Shown here: positions 5,890 to 7,467 of the stretch, piece after piece
How positions within the stretch are numbered: position 1 is the first letter of the stretch
Layout: each line of letters begins with the position of its first letter
NCBI GenBank assembly: GCA_000434735.1
Contig: FR881217.1
Location: 1 to 7,467, forward strand
DNA length: 7,467 nucleotides
Direction of reading: 5' to 3'
Source: Bacteroides sp. CAG:530
GTDB lineage: Bacteria > Bacteroidota > Bacteroidia > Bacteroidales > Bacteroidaceae
Notes under the pieces: model-generated
The model's database searches: none
The model's input: the letters and a program-made list of their open reading frames with translations, nothing else
Told to the model about the DNA's origin: nothing
Translations under genes and position numbers: made by a program

Positions 5890-7266
5890 TTATTCTTCAG
5901 AAGCGAACATCGGGTCCCAAGCTGGCAAGTGGATAGGCTGCTGCTTCAGGATATCGAGCACCTTAGCGGGCACGTACTTCTTCTCTACTACCAAACGGAA
6001 CATGTATTCGTTGAACCATTCGTCGGTCATGATGAGGTGACCCTTATAGCCGGCATCTGCGCCCCAACTGTTTTCTACCATCCATTTCTTAGGCTTACCG
6101 TCCTTGTCGAGGTCTACAGCCATCAATGTCATGGCGTGGCTTGAACCGCTGGCAAATGTCTGCACACGCTGTTTCTTATCCATGCCGAAGGTAGTTCCCA
6201 TCAACGAAGCGTAATCGAAGTTACGAATATCAAGAGTACCAGCCTTACGGTCGAGGAACTTGGCAACGTCGCAAGAGAAGTACATCATAGTGCTGTCTTT
6301 GATAGACTTGATAGCCATTTCCTTGATGTCTTCTACCGGAAGGTTCACGTAAGTCCAGTTACGTCCGTCGTAAGCGTGGCGGTCGAAATCGATGTCATAG
6401 CATTTATAATACTCGCGTGTAGGGTCGTTCATCAACATTACGTAGTTTCCTGTAAGGTCGTTGCCCAAGTATTCCTGGAAGAACGACTGCGGAGTATATT
6501 CCTTAGTCTCTCCCTTGATAGTATAAGTAAACTTCTGCACCGGTTCTCCGTAAGCCAAAGCCAACATGCGGTAGATAGTCTTCATCATTTCAGCCTTACG
6601 AGCTACGAGCTGCTGATCTGTAACCTTCTTCTGCTGACCTTCTTCGCGGAGCTGCAATCCGAATTCGCGCAGTTTCAAAGTAATCAAACTAGAGATCTGA
6701 GCGGTGTTTTCGCTGCTGTATGTTTCGGGCATAACCGATGAAGGAACTACACCGTATTTACCGATAATATCTGAGATACCAGTAAACTGTCCACCGTCGT
6801 TAAGCGGATTACGGAACAACCATTCTACCATCTTGTCGTCCATCGGCTTGCGGCGAGTGTCGATAACACCCTGCAAGAAGAGGTTAGATTTTTCAAGCTG
6901 GTCATAGAAGAAGCAGTAAACCTGCGAGAACTCCATGTGATTGAGTCCGTGCTTAGCCATCATCTGAGCACGCAAAACGTTCAGTCCGGTAAAGAGCCAG
7001 CAACGTCCTGAGCTTTTCTGGTTGGTTATGCCGTGAGAAACAACCATGTCAGAGAAGTTACCGTCGAAGTTAGCCTTGCTTTCCTGGCTACGTGCCAATA
7101 CAGCGATGCTGGTTCCAGCCATAGCGTTGAAGATAGCCTTATCGGCAGGTGTATGTTTGAAATCAGCACGCATTGCTGCGAGCATATCCGGAGTGATGCC
7201 TCCATTCTGTGCCTGTGCGCCGAGAACGGCAGCCATCATTAAAGCGAAAGATATTGATTTTTTCAT
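5890..7266 (-). CDS. Secreted bleomycin hydrolase-like C1B cysteine aminopeptidase
   Basis: This 458-residue protein belongs to peptidase family C1B (bleomycin hydrolase/PepC). The catalytic set is present: Gln83 and Cys89 in NQKSSGRCWLF (82-92), His377 in SSHAMTLMAVD (375-385) and Asn399 in VENSWG (397-402). The EFSQVYCFFYD segment (112-122) and NDGGQF (156-161) are also characteristic. Family members are usually hexameric aminopeptidases whose conserved C-terminal arm lies in the active-site cleft; here the arm reads LPAWDPMFASEE (447-458). Unlike cytosolic PepC and eukaryotic enzymes, this one starts with a signal peptide (residues 1-19, ending AQA before Gln20), so it should act in the periplasm or outside, trimming peptides. 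The frame continues upstream to 7362, but the ATG at 7264-7266 is preferred. It begins the signal peptide directly, and a well-spaced promoter lies just upstream, within the longer frame. It is a single gene, convergent with the GH20 gene and sharing its terminator. Confidence 0.93.
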   Translation of the reverse strand: MKKSISFALMMAAVLGAQAQNGGITPDMLAAMRADFKHTPADKAIFNAMAGTSIAVLARSQESKANFDGNFSDMVVSHGITNQKSSGRCWLFTGLNVLRAQMMAKHGLNHMEFSQVYCFFYDQLEKSNLFLQGVIDTRRKPMDDKMVEWLFRNPLNDGGQFTGISDIIGKYGVVPSSVMPETYSSENTAQISSLITLKLREFGLQLREEGQQKKVTDQQLVARKAEMMKTIYRMLALAYGEPVQKFTYTIKGETKEYTPQSFFQEYLGNDLTGNYVMLMNDPTREYYKCYDIDFDRHAYDGRNWTYVNLPVEDIKEMAIKSIKDSTMMYFSCDVAKFLDRKAGTLDIRNFDYASLMGTTFGMDKKQRVQTFASGSSHAMTLMAVDLDKDGKPKKWMVENSWGADAGYKGHLIMTDEWFNEYMFRLVVEKKYVPAKVLDILKQQPIHLPAWDPMFASEE

Positions 7267-7294
7267 ATTATATTGATTAGTGTTTATCTTGGGG

Positions 7295-7325
7295 CAAAGA
7301 TAATGCAATTCGGAAATAAAACAAA
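7295..7325 (-). promoter_or_regulatory. Bacteroidetes-type promoter of the C1B peptidase gene
   Basis: On the minus strand, TTTG (7322-7325) and TATCTTTG (7295-7302) match the -33 and TAnnTTTG -7 elements with a 19-bp spacer. Transcription would begin about 20 nt upstream of the ATG at 7266. The leader is A/T-rich and lacks a Shine-Dalgarno sequence. Confidence 0.75.
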
Positions 7326-7375
7326 AAGTCGTAAAAGACAATTGATTCACGACGAGAAACAAGCTAACGAAAATT

Positions 7376-7406
7376 TTTGCTACAACGAAAACAATCTGTA
7401 TTTTTG
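7376..7406 (+). promoter_or_regulatory. Bacteroidetes-type promoter for a gene beyond the right edge
   Basis: TTTG (7376-7379) and TATTTTTG (7399-7406) fit the -33/-7 pattern with a 19-bp spacer. The predicted start is near 7413. No start codon appears in the remaining 55 bases, so the transcript has a leader of at least that length and the gene lies outside the window. Confidence 0.7.
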
Positions 7407-7416
7407 CAGAATATAA

Positions 7417-7462
7417 ATAAGAAAGCTACAGCTACCGATATATAAACAGCAAGCTTTCTTAT
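7417..7462 (+). repeat. Perfect 11-bp inverted repeat in a 5' leader
   Basis: ATAAGAAAGCT (7417-7427) is the exact reverse complement of AGCTTTCTTAT (7452-7462), with a 24-nt spacer. It starts only a few bases after the predicted transcription start, so the RNA would begin with a stem-loop. No T tract follows within the window. Options are a stabilising 5' hairpin, the first helix of a riboswitch-like or attenuating leader, or an operator for a regulator. Confidence 0.6.
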
Positions 7463-7467
7463 CAAGA

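Noticed and set aside
7267..7362. Upstream ATG at 7362 for the C1B peptidase
   Set aside because: The extra 32 residues would bury the signal peptide, and the well-spaced promoter lies within this segment, downstream of that ATG.

Overview
The window looks like chromosomal DNA from a gut-type Bacteroidales bacterium (Bacteroides, Phocaeicola or Prevotella-like). Three things point there. Several gene starts are preceded by the Bacteroidetes promoter pattern TTTG - 19-20 bp - TAnnTTTG. The start codons sit behind A/T-rich leaders without Shine-Dalgarno sequences. The protein set (outer-membrane barrel, lipoprotein with acidic residues after the lipidated Cys, secreted GH20, secreted C1 peptidase) is typical of that group. 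The genus assignment is inference.

Layout: (1) 1-754 holds a minus-strand DUF2461 (TIGR02453-type) gene followed by a hairpin terminator. (2) 755-1217 is a 463-bp intergenic stretch with degenerate 21-22-nt repeats, small palindromes, a terminator-like hairpin with a T7 tract, and a good promoter for the next gene. (3) 1218-3196 is a plus-strand two-gene operon joined by an ATGA overlap: a lipoprotein with three apparent lipocalin-like domains, then a small outer-membrane beta-barrel protein. (4) 3206-3688, minus strand, is a YbaK/EbsC-type Cys-tRNA(Pro) deacylase convergent with the barrel gene. (5) 3783-5807, plus strand, is a secreted GH20 glycosidase with a C-terminal LamG-like domain; its promoter lies back to back with that of ybaK. 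(6) A shared hairpin terminator lies at 5829-5874. (7) 5890-7266, minus strand, is a secreted bleomycin-hydrolase-like C1B cysteine peptidase. (8) 7376-7467 holds a plus-strand promoter and a leader with a perfect 11-bp inverted repeat, belonging to a gene beyond the window.

The genes do not form one pathway. The GH20 enzyme and the C1B peptidase are envelope or periplasmic degradative enzymes, plausibly for glycan and peptide scavenging. YbaK is translation quality control. The lipoprotein/barrel pair is the least characterised unit. The main oddities are the non-signal-like first 40 residues of the lipoprotein, its triple-domain architecture, the repeat-rich intergenic region, and the structured leader at the right edge. 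I saw no CRISPR array, tRNA, rRNA, transposase or toxin-antitoxin pair, and I do not claim a proven new system.
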